NCBI GenBank assembly: GCA_003645615.1
Contig: QNBE01000006.1
Location: forward strand, 1 to 36,980
Reading direction: 5' to 3'
DNA: 36,980 nt
From: Caldifarciminota bacterium
GTDB taxonomy: Bacteria; Hydrothermota; Tepidihabitantia; B36-G15
Shown: one piece after another, positions 23,338-31,969 of the stretch
How the letters are laid out: each line of letters begins with the position of its first letter
Position numbering within the stretch: position 1 is the stretch's first letter
Program-made: the position numbers and the translations under genes
Notes under the pieces: generated by a model
The model's input: the letters and a program-made list of their open reading frames with translations, nothing else
The model's database searches: none
Told to the model about the DNA's origin: nothing

Positions 23338-24344
23338 TACCGGCCCATCACCTCAACTACCGACCCCTTGATCCTGACCCGATCCGGCAGAAAACGGTTG
23401 ATGATCCAGATGCCCGTCTTTAAGTGATTTGTAACCTGGGAGGTCTTAAATATTGATTTACCGTCTGAATTTATTAAATAGATCAGAATCTGATCGGAGA
23501 GGTGGTGGTCGATCCCGCTCTGCTTTTCAAAGTTCAGAAACTGATCCAAGCACTCCTTCCCTACCACTTCGGCCGGCTTCCCTTTTCTACCCAAGGCGGA
23601 GAAGCCGGCAATCGTCCTCTCATATTCCGCTTTAAGGAAGATATAGGTCCCGGGCCCTTTCGATCTCACCACCTTCACCTCGGTCTCGAGTGGTGATAGT
23701 CTCTCCCTCAGTGGATTGAGCTGGCGGAGGGCGATCGACTCGGGCAGGTTTGCAACCACTGAAGTCGCCTTAAGTCGGACCCTCCCCCCTCTCTCGATCA
23801 GTTCGACCGGTCTCGTCCTTCCTCCCCGGATCAGAACCTCAATCTCACCACCACCTTTGGGATAGAAGCCATAGCTTTTGATCTGGCACCTAAGATCGAG
23901 GCCGAGCTGGATCAGAAAGGGAAAGAGGACCGAGTCGAGGTAGTCATAGATGGGAGCAAATGGGACATGGGTCCCCCCTTTGATTATCACCCTTGACTTC
24001 TCCGGGATCGAGGCAAGGATGGGCAGGACCGCCTGGAGGACCAAGGCGACCGAGCCGGCCGACCCTCTCTCTTCGGCAACATCGAATGAATACTCACCGG
24101 CCTGGACCGGACCGGGTCGGAAGACAAGCTCCAATGAGCCATGCTCATCCCCTGCCACCTCACCCCGTGTGATCTCCTTTACCGCCCGGACCGAGGCGAG
24201 GTGCTGGGGCATAAGCCCAGGCTTCTTTCTCCCCTTCCGGATATTGAAGATCCGGAATGGTGTCCGGGTCAGTCCGGCTAAGGCAAGGCTGTAGCGGAGG
24301 ATCTGACCACCCCCCTCCCCATAACTGCCATCAATCTCAAGCAT
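23334..24344 (-). CDS. rtcA: RNA 3'-terminal phosphate cyclase
   Basis: From ATG 24344 the protein has 336 residues, the family norm. It opens MLEIDGSYGEGGGQILRYSL, the RtcA signature. It continues with GLMPQHLASVRA, GSAGSVALVLQAVLP, GGTHVPFAPIYDYL and YPKGGGEIEV, and near the C-terminus DHHLSDQILIYLI, which carries the nucleotidylated histidine. RtcA converts RNA 3'-phosphate to 2',3'-cyclic phosphate using ATP, via a covalent AMP-histidine. The frame is open 82 codons upstream but that part is mnmA in another frame. The ATG overlaps the mnmA stop by 8 bp, with GGAGG 10 nt before it. There is no rtcB or sigma-54 rtcR in the window; the neighbour downstream is a STAND/SARP regulator. Confidence 0.9.
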   Translation of the reverse strand: MLEIDGSYGEGGGQILRYSLALAGLTRTPFRIFNIRKGRKKPGLMPQHLASVRAVKEITRGEVAGDEHGSLELVFRPGPVQAGEYSFDVAEERGSAGSVALVLQAVLPILASIPEKSRVIIKGGTHVPFAPIYDYLDSVLFPFLIQLGLDLRCQIKSYGFYPKGGGEIEVLIRGGRTRPVELIERGGRVRLKATSVVANLPESIALRQLNPLRERLSPLETEVKVVRSKGPGTYIFLKAEYERTIAGFSALGRKGKPAEVVGKECLDQFLNFEKQSGIDHHLSDQILIYLINSDGKSIFKTSQVTNHLKTGIWIINRFLPDRVRIKGSVVEVMGRY

Positions 24345-25302
24345 CGATCCAGCCTCCTCCAAGGATCCTCTCCCCTTTAGAGAAGACCGCAAGCTGTCCA
24401 GGGGTGATGGCAAAGTGGGGCCGATCAAGGAAGACCTCACCACCAGATCCCACCTCACCCGGGATCGGCTCTGACTGGTAGCGGACCCTGACCTCGACCC
24501 GGATCGGAAGCCTGGGCGGGGTGGAGATCCAGTGGATCCCACCGACCCGAAATCGGGTGGTGAGGAGCTCCTCCCTGCTGCCGACCACAATCCGGTTCTC
24601 CTGACACTCCTTGGCTATCACATAGAATGGGGTCCCGCCCCCAATCCCGAGACCATGTCGTTGACCGATGGTATAGAAGTAATAGCCCCGATGGCGGCCC
24701 AGAACCCTGCCGTTCCGATCGACCACCTCACCAGGTCTTTCCAGGAGTTCTGGATCGAAGCAGATCTCCTGACTTGAGAGGAACTCACCACCAATCCCCC
24801 TCCCAATCTCTTCCACCTCCTCCCGCATCAGATCACCGATCGGAAAGATGATCCGATCCAGGATCCTCTGATCGATAAGGGCTAAGAAGTAGGCCTGGGA
24901 TACCCTGAGATCCTTGGCCTCCAGAAGCTCCCACCCATCACCTCTCCTCTTCCGGGCATAATGGCCGGTGGCAAAGAGATCGGCGCCGATCTCATCCGCA
25001 ATCCTCAATCCGGTTAGGAACTTTATCCTCAGATTACACTCCGGACAGGGGTTGGGGGTCAGGCCGGTATAGAGTCGCTTCTTATAGGTCTCAATAATCT
25101 CGGTTCGAAACCTCTCCTTAAGATTATAGACATAGTGGGGGATTGAGAGGCGGCCACAGATCCTCCGGGCCAGTTCAAGCTGGCAGCACCTGTTGTCACC
25201 GAGGTCAAGGGTAACCCCGACCACCTCGGCACCCCGATCGACCAGGACCCTTCCTGCTGCCGCGCTGTCGATCCCTCCGCTTAAGAGGAGAACAACCCTC
25301 AC
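24337..25302 (-). CDS. mnmA: tRNA-specific 2-thiouridylase
   Basis: The 321-residue protein has the PP-loop SGGIDS (8-13). The two catalytic cysteines are Cys86 in NPCPEC and Cys181 in SSQEICF, separated by the GADLFATGHYARK block. The GRHRGYYFYTIGQRHGL block is typical of MnmA. The enzyme adenylates and thiolates U34 of Lys, Glu and Gln tRNAs. The protein is shorter than E. coli MnmA (about 370), mainly at the C-terminal beta-barrel. The start is GTG at 25302, overlapping the previous stop as GTGA. It lies between the thiamine-binding-protein gene and rtcA, so RNA thiolation and RNA end-repair are co-expressed. Confidence 0.92.
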   Translation of the reverse strand: MRVVLLLSGGIDSAAAGRVLVDRGAEVVGVTLDLGDNRCCQLELARRICGRLSIPHYVYNLKERFRTEIIETYKKRLYTGLTPNPCPECNLRIKFLTGLRIADEIGADLFATGHYARKRRGDGWELLEAKDLRVSQAYFLALIDQRILDRIIFPIGDLMREEVEEIGRGIGGEFLSSQEICFDPELLERPGEVVDRNGRVLGRHRGYYFYTIGQRHGLGIGGGTPFYVIAKECQENRIVVGSREELLTTRFRVGGIHWISTPPRLPIRVEVRVRYQSEPIPGEVGSGGEVFLDRPHFAITPGQLAVFSKGERILGGGWIDA

Positions 25303-25595
25303 AGCTTGGTCTCTACCGACCGGATCTTCCCCTCCATGGTCAGTTCCTTATCTCTCCGATCATCGATGTCGATCCTGGTGATAACCCGCTCCACCCCCAT
25401 CTTGAAGATCTCATTATGGACCTTGAGGATGAGGGCCACAATCCTATCCAGGTCACCCTCAAGAACGGTAGCCATCGGGGTGAGCCGGTGCTTGATACCG
25501 GATGACCTGATGATCTCCTCGGCCCGAACCACATACTCACTAACCGATGGCTTACCGGTGCCAATGGGCACAACACTAAACTGAACCACTGCCAT
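25299..25595 (-). CDS. MTH1187-family thiamine-binding protein
   Basis: The 98-residue protein opens MAVVQFSVVPIGTGKPSVSE and has VRAEEIIRSSGIKHRLTPM, the ferredoxin-like fold of the thiamine-binding (formerly DUF77) family. Members bind thiamine or related pyrimidines and form tetramers; their cellular role is uncertain. The ATG is embedded in the end of lipA (20-bp overlap), with AGGAGG inside the lipA coding sequence. Its own stop overlaps the mnmA GTG. Confidence 0.82.
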   Translation of the reverse strand: MAVVQFSVVPIGTGKPSVSEYVVRAEEIIRSSGIKHRLTPMATVLEGDLDRIVALILKVHNEIFKMGVERVITRIDIDDRRDKELTMEGKIRSVETKL

Positions 25596-26460
25596 AATCC
25601 CTCCTCAGTTGATGATAGATCTCAGCGGCCTTATAGGAGGAACGGACCAGTGGACCGCTCACCACCTTAAGGCCCAGTTCGGTCCCGATCCGCTGATAAC
25701 GGCTGAAGGTATGGGGCGGGATATAGGCCTGAACCGGGAGATGATTCCGGGTCGGCTGGAGATACTGGCCGATCGTGAAGATATCGACCCCGGCCGATCT
25801 GGCATCCCTCATCGCCCTGATCACCTCCTCTTCATCCTCACCCAGCCCGACCATCAGCCCGGTCTTGGTTATGAGCCCTGGTTTCAGCCTCCTGGCAATT
25901 CTCAGGACCTCCAAGGATCGGTCGTAGCTGTGGCGGGGATCCCTCACCTCAGGGGTAAGTCTTGCCACGGTCTCGAGATTGTGGGCGAAGACCTGAGGAC
26001 CTTCATCAACCACCCTCTTGATCAGCTCCTCCTTGGCATCGAAGTCCGGAACCAGCACCTCAACCTCAACCCCTTGTTTTCTGACCAGCTCCACCACCCG
26101 GGCAAACTGGGAGGCGCCGAGATCAGCCAGATCATCCCGATCAACCGAGGTGATCACGAGATAGGAGAGGCCGAGCTTAGAAGCAGCGGTTGCGATCCGC
26201 TCCGGCTCTTCAGGATCAACCGGCTCCGGCCTTCCGGTCTTGACCGCACAGAAACGGCAGGAACGGGTGCAGATCGAACCGAGGATCATAACCGTTGCCG
26301 TCCCTTTAGCCCAGCACCGGCCGAGGTTGGGACATCGGGCCGCCTCACAGACCGTATTCAAACGGTAGCGCCGGAGCAGACCCTTCACCTTCCGGAACTC
26401 GCCCCGACCGGGCAGGATCGTCTTAAGCCAGCTCGGCTTGGAAGTGGCTGATAACCCCAC
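25576..26460 (-). CDS. lipA: Lipoyl synthase
   Basis: The 294-residue protein contains both [4Fe-4S] clusters: the auxiliary C38-x4-C43-x5-C49 (NTVCEAARCPNLGRCW) and the radical SAM C64-x3-C68-x2-C71 (CTRSCRFC). It ends with the RSSYKA serine ligand block. It inserts two sulfurs into octanoyl groups on carrier proteins. The likely start is GTG 26460, with TTG 26454 as an alternative. Either lies within the 3' end of lipB (38-bp overlap from the GTG). lipB directly upstream confirms the pathway. Confidence 0.93.
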   Translation of the reverse strand: MGLSATSKPSWLKTILPGRGEFRKVKGLLRRYRLNTVCEAARCPNLGRCWAKGTATVMILGSICTRSCRFCAVKTGRPEPVDPEEPERIATAASKLGLSYLVITSVDRDDLADLGASQFARVVELVRKQGVEVEVLVPDFDAKEELIKRVVDEGPQVFAHNLETVARLTPEVRDPRHSYDRSLEVLRIARRLKPGLITKTGLMVGLGEDEEEVIRAMRDARSAGVDIFTIGQYLQPTRNHLPVQAYIPPHTFSRYQRIGTELGLKVVSGPLVRSSYKAAEIYHQLRRDYGSGSV

Positions 26461-27043
26461 TCTTCACCGCCTCCCAGTCGAGCATTCTCCCCAGGACCTC
26501 CTGCATTGAGGTCATCACCATCCCCGCATGGCCACAGGGGTTGATGATGGCAAAGTCCTGGGCCCGGTTATTGACATTGAGGGCAAAGCCATGGAAGCTG
26601 ACCCAGCTCCGGACCGCAATCCCGATTGAGAGTATCTTCCGGTCCTCAACCCAGAGCCCGGGATGGGGACCGGGCTCGGCCTCGATCCCGAAGTCGGCAA
26701 GGACCTTCCCGATCACCCGCTCGATCATCCTGATAAACGGTCTGATCCCGGCAAAACCCCGCTTTATCTCAAAGATCGGATAGCCGACGAGCTGACCTGG
26801 TCCATGATAGGTGATATCACCACCCCGCTCGATCCGGTAGAGTTCAATCCCCCTCTTCTTAAGCTCTGCCTCTGGAATCAGGAGGTTCTTAATACTACCA
26901 CTCCTGCCGATGGTGACGACCGGATCATGCTCGACCAGGATCAGGGTATCTCCAGCCCGGCCCGCCACCCGATCCTTATGGACTTGGAGTTGAAGTTCCC
27001 AGACCTCCTTATAACCCCTTCTCCCTAAGTCGATTACCTCCAT
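26423..27043 (-). CDS. lipB: Octanoyl-[acyl-carrier-protein]:protein octanoyltransferase
   Basis: The 206-residue protein has the LipB core: RGGDITYHGPGQLVGYPI, Lys136 in DRKILSIG, and the acyl-accepting Cys170 in INPCGHAG. It transfers octanoyl from ACP to the E2 and H proteins, which LipA then thiolates. The ATG at 27043 is 3 bp behind the stop of the LVIVD-repeat gene. A TTG directly before it (27046) is less likely. No strong Shine-Dalgarno is visible, so coupling to the upstream gene is probable. Confidence 0.92.
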   Translation of the reverse strand: MEVIDLGRRGYKEVWELQLQVHKDRVAGRAGDTLILVEHDPVVTIGRSGSIKNLLIPEAELKKRGIELYRIERGGDITYHGPGQLVGYPIFEIKRGFAGIRPFIRMIERVIGKVLADFGIEAEPGPHPGLWVEDRKILSIGIAVRSWVSFHGFALNVNNRAQDFAIINPCGHAGMVMTSMQEVLGRMLDWEAVKSGVISHFQAELA

Positions 27044-27046
27044 CAA

Positions 27047-29116
27047 CTACCGCAACCGGACCACTTTCCCCAGATGGAAGTCCCCACCGGTCCTGATGGT
27101 GATGAAGTAGACACCAGCGGGTAGATCCCTGATCCATATCCGGTGTCTGGAATCTGGAGGGTGGAAAAGGACCAATCGACCGAGGATGTTGTAGATCCTC
27201 ACCTCCCCCTCAAATGGTAGCGTCAGATAATCGCCGGTCAGGATCGTAGGGATGGGAGGGTATCCTGGCCCCTTCCTCTCGACCTCGCTTATCCCGGGAT
27301 AGGTGAAGTGGTAGATCTGGACCCCGGCCCAGTCGCAGGCAAGGAGTATGTCATCGCCATCGTAGCAGAGGCCATAAGCATCAGCCGGGCTAAGATAATA
27401 GCCCACCTCGAAGATGTTGGCGGTATCGGCGATATTGAGGACCCTGAGGCCGGCAGAACCATCGGCGACATAACCGATGGAGTCGGTGACCGTAATCCCA
27501 TTAGCAGAACCGGTGGTATTGTAGCCACCAACCTTCCTCGGATTGGCTGGATCGGAGATATCGACGATACCGATCCCCTGGCTTCCTCCAGCCACATAAC
27601 AGTAACCATTGTAGTAGACCACATCTAATGCGGTCCCGAGGCCGGTAAGGGTGCTGATCGATTTTGGGTTGGTGGGATCGGAGACATTGATGATCATGAG
27701 GCCATTGGTCCCGTTGGCAATCAGGGCTAAGGTATCGACAACCCAGACATCATAGGCTGACCTGGGATCCTCACAGAAACCGAACTCGGCTGGATTACTG
27801 GGATCACCAACATAGATCACCCTCAAACCTTTGGTCTTATCCGCCACATAGGCATAGTTGGTGGCGACAAAGACCGAGAGCGCTTCGCCAGGGGTATCGC
27901 AGGAACCTATCTCCGTGGGGTTGGAAGGGTTGGAGACATCGACGACCCTTAATCCCGAATCAGCATCGGCAATATAGGCATAATTTCCGGATAGGAAGAC
28001 CCCTTTGGCCGAATCCGGGGTGTTATAATAACCGACCTCGGTCGTCTGGAGCGGATTGGAATAGTTGAGAATCCTCAGGCCATCATTCTCAACCAGATAG
28101 ATGTATTGGCCGGAGACAACAAGCTCTTGGGACTTCTCAGGGGTATCATGGCCACCGATCTCGGTTAGGTTGAAGCTATCATCGAAGGCGACAACCCTGA
28201 AGGACCCAAAACCACAGGCAAGAAAGACGATGGTATCGGCAAGGTCGAGTGAATAGGTGATTCCAGGTGGACGATAGTAGTTGATCTCGGTAGGGTTTTG
28301 GGGATCAGCAATATTGATGAGTTCCAATCCCCGATTCCCATCGGCAATAAAGGCGACGGTATCCCTGAGCCTCAGTGTCCAGCTATAACCGTAGGTGTCA
28401 TAGTAACCGATCTCGGTTGGGTTCATCGGATTGGAGATGTCGATTATCCTCAGCCCACGGTCGCCATCGGCGACATAGGCATAGGGTGGAACAACTACGA
28501 CATCACGGGCGGTCCCTGGGGTATTGGAGTAGCCCAATCCGAAAGGATGGGCGGGGTCAGCAACATTGACGACCCTGAGGCCATTGAGACCATCGGCAAG
28601 ATAACCAAGGGTGTCGACGATATAGATCCCATAGGCCTGGCCTGGACTGTCATAGCGTCCGACCGGATTGGGTTGGGAAGGGTTTGAGATGTCGATGACA
28701 TAGAGGCCGGAATCACCACAGGCGAGATAGAGATAATTCCCTTTCACCATTGCCCCATAAGCAGAATCTGGTCCCCTCCAGCTCCCCAGCTTCTGGGGAT
28801 GGGCCGGATCAGAGACATCCCAGATCCCGAGGCCATCAGAACCGGAGGAGGTATAGAGGCTGGTGCCTGAGTAGGTGAGATATCTCACCCGATCCCGGGC
28901 CCGGATCTGCTCAGATCGCTTGATGGGCGACTGGGGATTGGTAAGGTCGAGGATGTAGACACCACAGCCGGAACCGAGGAAACCGATCTGCTTGGAGGTG
29001 TCATAGGAGATTGCAAAGGCATAACCGAATGGCCAATGGCCAACAAAGTTGACATTGGAGGAGTCTGCCCCAATCAGCGGGACGGTGAAGAGAATGAGGA
29101 GGATCAATCGATACAT
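27047..29116 (-). CDS. Secreted LVIVD-repeat beta-propeller with C-terminal sorting domain
   Basis: The 689-residue protein has a signal peptide MYRLILLILFTVPLIGADSS. About thirteen repeats of 41-45 residues follow, with the LVIVD pattern: for example GNYLYLACGDSGLYVIDISN and PSNPTEIGSCDTPGEALSV. This pattern is common in surface proteins of bacteria and archaea. The C-terminus (VRIYNILGRLVLFHPPD ... PAGVYFITIRTG ... KVVRLR) is a type IX-like tail. The start is ATG 29116, 6 nt after GGAGG; an in-frame extension upstream runs through the ribosome-binding site and is rejected. It sits second in the operon with lipB-lipA, an odd partner with no clear functional link. Confidence 0.8.
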   Translation of the reverse strand: MYRLILLILFTVPLIGADSSNVNFVGHWPFGYAFAISYDTSKQIGFLGSGCGVYILDLTNPQSPIKRSEQIRARDRVRYLTYSGTSLYTSSGSDGLGIWDVSDPAHPQKLGSWRGPDSAYGAMVKGNYLYLACGDSGLYVIDISNPSQPNPVGRYDSPGQAYGIYIVDTLGYLADGLNGLRVVNVADPAHPFGLGYSNTPGTARDVVVVPPYAYVADGDRGLRIIDISNPMNPTEIGYYDTYGYSWTLRLRDTVAFIADGNRGLELINIADPQNPTEINYYRPPGITYSLDLADTIVFLACGFGSFRVVAFDDSFNLTEIGGHDTPEKSQELVVSGQYIYLVENDGLRILNYSNPLQTTEVGYYNTPDSAKGVFLSGNYAYIADADSGLRVVDVSNPSNPTEIGSCDTPGEALSVFVATNYAYVADKTKGLRVIYVGDPSNPAEFGFCEDPRSAYDVWVVDTLALIANGTNGLMIINVSDPTNPKSISTLTGLGTALDVVYYNGYCYVAGGSQGIGIVDISDPANPRKVGGYNTTGSANGITVTDSIGYVADGSAGLRVLNIADTANIFEVGYYLSPADAYGLCYDGDDILLACDWAGVQIYHFTYPGISEVERKGPGYPPIPTILTGDYLTLPFEGEVRIYNILGRLVLFHPPDSRHRIWIRDLPAGVYFITIRTGGDFHLGKVVRLR

Positions 29117-29129
29117 ACCCCCTCCTTTA

Positions 29130-30062
29130 TTAGAGTGGTTCAAACCTGGTCGTCCCCTCAATTTTGATCGGAACGGCGGTCGGTTTACCACTCGGCCCAC
29201 CGGTGATCTTCATCTCACCGGAGAAGACCTGATTGGTCCTTCCGCTCTTGGTGAGGCCGGATTCGAGGTCGAGCACCAGCTCCCCCTCCATCTTCCCGGA
29301 GAACTGATACTCCATAGACATACCACCAAAGGTGAGGGGACTGGTCTTTGGATTGGAACCGATCTCAGCACTCAGGCTGATATGGGCCTCATTCTCCTTT
29401 ATCGACTGGAGGGTATAGCGGGCATCGATGACCATTGGATAGACCGACCTCATCTCGATCCGCTTCCTCCAGGTTCCACCGATCGGGATCGAATCCGGAG
29501 GGAAGATGTTGAAGGTCTGGCCCAGCATCTCCTTGGTTGCATCATCACCAAACTGCTTCTTCAGTGCGGCAACGATCTGCTCCCGGGCATTGGCTGCCTG
29601 GGGAGGCAGGTCGAGATCATTGAGAACCTGTGCCAACATCTGGTCCAACCCCCTCAGCTCCCTCACCTCGCCCTTCGGGCTTATCACAATGGTGAAGCCC
29701 TTGCCGATGAGGGCGGCAAAGCCGAGAGCCGGAGGGGGGATCTTGGCCGGAGGGTTATCCGAGTCATACTCAAAGGTCCCAATCATCGGGTTGTAGAACC
29801 GGTAACCGGTCCGCTTATAAGTAACCTCGATCTCAGCATCACCATTATCAAGCACCCTGACGACATTGAAGTCTAAACCGATCTTCATCGTCTGATCCAG
29901 CTCCATCTTCTGACCCTGGATCTCCTGGGATATCTTCTGATCGGTCGTCATAAGTAGGCCATAGTGTTTCCCCTCCTTGAAGTTGAGCTGGAGCAGAACC
30001 TTCTTCTCAACCTTACAGGTGGTAAGGATTAGCACAACCAGAAAAAAGGATAACTTCTTCAT
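29130..30062 (-). CDS. DUF6263-like putative lipoprotein
   Basis: The 310-residue protein starts MKKLSFFLVVLILTTCKVEK. This is a lipoprotein-like signal with Cys16, although Thr at -1 is not canonical. The body alternates KISQEIQGQKMELDQTMKIG, LDNGDAEIEVTYKRTGYRFY, ALGFAALIGKGFTIVISPKG and GGTWRKRIEMRS blocks. It resembles DUF6263 proteins, which are beta-rich envelope proteins of unknown role. The ATG follows GGAGG by 4 nt. First gene of the seven-gene operon ending with rtcA. Confidence 0.7.
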   Translation of the reverse strand: MKKLSFFLVVLILTTCKVEKKVLLQLNFKEGKHYGLLMTTDQKISQEIQGQKMELDQTMKIGLDFNVVRVLDNGDAEIEVTYKRTGYRFYNPMIGTFEYDSDNPPAKIPPPALGFAALIGKGFTIVISPKGEVRELRGLDQMLAQVLNDLDLPPQAANAREQIVAALKKQFGDDATKEMLGQTFNIFPPDSIPIGGTWRKRIEMRSVYPMVIDARYTLQSIKENEAHISLSAEIGSNPKTSPLTFGGMSMEYQFSGKMEGELVLDLESGLTKSGRTNQVFSGEMKITGGPSGKPTAVPIKIEGTTRFEPL

Positions 30063-30078
30063 GTCACCTCCATAGGAT

Positions 30079-30106
30079 AGGATAACCACACGAGGAGCGA
30101 TGTCAA
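30079..30106 (-). promoter_or_regulatory. Promoter of the 30062-23334 operon, leadered type
   Basis: TTGACA (30106-30101) and TATCCT (30084-30079) are 16 bp apart. The predicted start near 30072 is just before the GGAGG ribosome-binding site (30071-30067), giving a leader of about 10 nt. Confidence 0.7.
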
Positions 30107-30191
30107 CTCAATGTGTAGGCATTAACGGGCATCGTTTCCACTTGAAATAGTGCGGTGAGGATAATCAGATCGAGGGATCGTTAGGATCGCA

Positions 30192-30229
30192 CGCTTCAGG
30201 CTGAAATCGAAGCGGAATTACCGGCTTCG
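30192..30229. other. Two mutually exclusive hairpins in the 30063-30254 spacer
   Basis: CGCTTC (30192-30197) can pair with GAAGCG (30209-30214). The overlapping CGAAGC (30208-30213) can pair with GCTTCG (30224-30229). There is no T-run, so this is not a standard terminator. The region also shares GAGGATAATC with the spacers near 341 and 31902. I see no gene here. Confidence 0.4.
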
Positions 30230-30254
30230 TTAGCCAGGGATTCGGTCCGCTATA

Positions 30255-31820
30255 TCACCTCAATAAGATGAGGCGTTCGACCCCCTTATAGCCTTCAACC
30301 TCCATCTGGATGAAATAGACCCCAGAGGGGAGATCGAACTTGAAGTTTTTGGTATGATAACCCTTGGTAAATCTCTCATCGATCAGAGGCTCGATCCCTC
30401 GACCGGTGATATCATAGAGGCCAAGCCTCACCCGACCCTCCTCCCCCAGCGTGAATCTGACCCTCACCCCATCACGGGCCGGGTTGGGATAGATATCGAG
30501 CAACCTGGTGGCCACAGGGCTTGGTGGAGGTGTTTCCTCCACTCCGATCCGTCGGGTCCGGACCACATAGCACCGCCACGGGTTTTTGGTCTCTTCCCCC
30601 TGATTATGTGGGATCGAGCCCGGATCCTTATCCTCGATATAGGTGATGATTAAGGACCTGCCGCTGTCGGGGAAGTCGACCACATAGGGGTGGACCGAAT
30701 GCCACTCCTCATCCTCACCCTCACCCGGGGTATTGGTCAGGTTGACACCGGTATCACCGGGGGCCTGAGAGCCCCAGGTCTGACCATTGTCGGTCGAGAC
30801 CATCCCGTAGAGCTCGGCATTGTAGAAGCCGTTCTGGGCCTGGTTCTCATCCCTGAAGCCGTGGTAGATGCAGTAGAGGTAGCCATTGGTCGTATCAACC
30901 GCTAAGGTCGGGTCATTGCAGGAGAGGCACCATGCCTGGGGCTGACCCGAGACCTCAAAAGGCCCGGCCACCTTGGTAAGGCCGGTCGATGGCGACCAGT
31001 GCATGATCCAGGATTTGACATAGAGGTTGGGGTGCTGGTAGTAGCCAGCGGTGAAGACGACATGTGGGTCACCGTTTTTATCAAAGATCGGTCGGCAGTC
31101 GGCAAAGGCGACCATCGTATCCGAGGTGGTGAAGTTGGTGATGTTCTGTCTACCCTGCCAGGTCTCGCCGTTGTCGGTCGAGACGTTGATCCAGACATTC
31201 TGGCCGATCTGGCTCCCGGGTATCTTCTCCAGCCAGACCATCATCACATAACCTGGACTGTTCCACCGGTCGGCAAAGATGTCATAGGCCGGAAGCGGGG
31301 ACTGTCCAGGGGTGTTGACCAGCACCGTATCGGTCCAGGTATAACCATCATCGGTCGACCTCAGGTAGTAGATACTATCCTCACCCTGGTAGACGCCCAG
31401 GAAGTGGAAGTAGTCCCGATCATCGACCGCGAGGGCTGGCCAAACGTAGGGGCCGACATAATGCCCGGTCCATAGATACTGGCCTGGACCCTCACCGACC
31501 GCAACCCATGAGCCATCAGTGGTTTGAAAGGTGATAACCGCCGCATTGTTCGACTTCACCCCGACAGCACAATAGCCCGATCTTTTTGATGAGACCGGAT
31601 CATCACCATACCATCCCCCACCAGCCTTCTTAAAGTTGTAGGCACACTTCCGATCCGGCCAGGGGCTGGTCTCATGGGCACGCGTGAAGACGGCATGGAT
31701 GTTGCCGAGACCATCGAACCAGACCATCTGCCTGATGTTGCCGACCCACTGGAGGTCATAATAGGTCCAGCCGATCGAATCCCCTGGAGAGATGATCAAG
31801 AGTATCACCATCACTTCCAT
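30255..31820 (-). CDS. Secreted BNR/Asp-box protein with type IX-like sorting domain
   Basis: The 521-residue protein has a short signal segment MEVMVILLIISPGDS. Asp-box motifs STDDGYTWTD, STDNGETWQG and STDNGQTWGS are separated by blade-like strands. The C-terminus has the full sorting pattern: LDIYPNPARDGVRVRF, then LGLYDITGRGIEPL, then LPSGVYFIQMEVEG, and ends RLILLR. Probably an extracellular or surface propeller. No catalytic signature is visible. It has its own leadered promoter and a GAGGAGGGATT ribosome-binding site before ATG 31820, and is divergent from the alpha-2-macroglobulin gene. Confidence 0.78.
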   Translation of the reverse strand: MEVMVILLIISPGDSIGWTYYDLQWVGNIRQMVWFDGLGNIHAVFTRAHETSPWPDRKCAYNFKKAGGGWYGDDPVSSKRSGYCAVGVKSNNAAVITFQTTDGSWVAVGEGPGQYLWTGHYVGPYVWPALAVDDRDYFHFLGVYQGEDSIYYLRSTDDGYTWTDTVLVNTPGQSPLPAYDIFADRWNSPGYVMMVWLEKIPGSQIGQNVWINVSTDNGETWQGRQNITNFTTSDTMVAFADCRPIFDKNGDPHVVFTAGYYQHPNLYVKSWIMHWSPSTGLTKVAGPFEVSGQPQAWCLSCNDPTLAVDTTNGYLYCIYHGFRDENQAQNGFYNAELYGMVSTDNGQTWGSQAPGDTGVNLTNTPGEGEDEEWHSVHPYVVDFPDSGRSLIITYIEDKDPGSIPHNQGEETKNPWRCYVVRTRRIGVEETPPPSPVATRLLDIYPNPARDGVRVRFTLGEEGRVRLGLYDITGRGIEPLIDERFTKGYHTKNFKFDLPSGVYFIQMEVEGYKGVERLILLR

Positions 31821-31841
31821 AATCCCTCCTCTGCTAACTTA

Positions 31842-31869
31842 ATCATAGCGAAAATTTCTCACTTATCAA
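31842..31869 (-). promoter_or_regulatory. Promoter of the 31820 gene, leadered type
   Basis: TTGATA (31869-31864) and TATGAT (31847-31842) are 16 bp apart on the minus strand. AGGAGGG lies between the predicted transcription start and the ATG. Confidence 0.65.
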
Positions 31870-31941
31870 GTCGTCGATGTAAACGTTAACAGTCATCGTC
31901 GGGGATAATCAGAAGACGGAAGAGATGTTTAAATATTGCAA

Positions 31942-31969
31942 TTGACATCGGCCTCCTCCCTATTATCAT
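31942..31969 (+). promoter_or_regulatory. Promoter of the alpha-2-macroglobulin gene, leadered type
   Basis: TTGACA (31942-31947) and TATCAT (31964-31969) are 16 bp apart. The predicted start is near 31976. The leader of about 14 nt carries GGAGG (31980-31984), 5 nt before the ATG at 31990. Confidence 0.75.

Noticed and set aside
24345-24590. 82-residue N-terminal extension of RtcA
   Set aside because: It is an out-of-frame reading of mnmA, has low-complexity Ser/Arg/Pro composition, and canonical RtcA begins at ATG 24344 after a GGAGG.
29117-29200. Upstream extension of the LVIVD protein from 29200
   Set aside because: It contains the ribosome-binding site of ATG 29116 and overlaps the end of the previous gene. 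The signal peptide starts at 29116.
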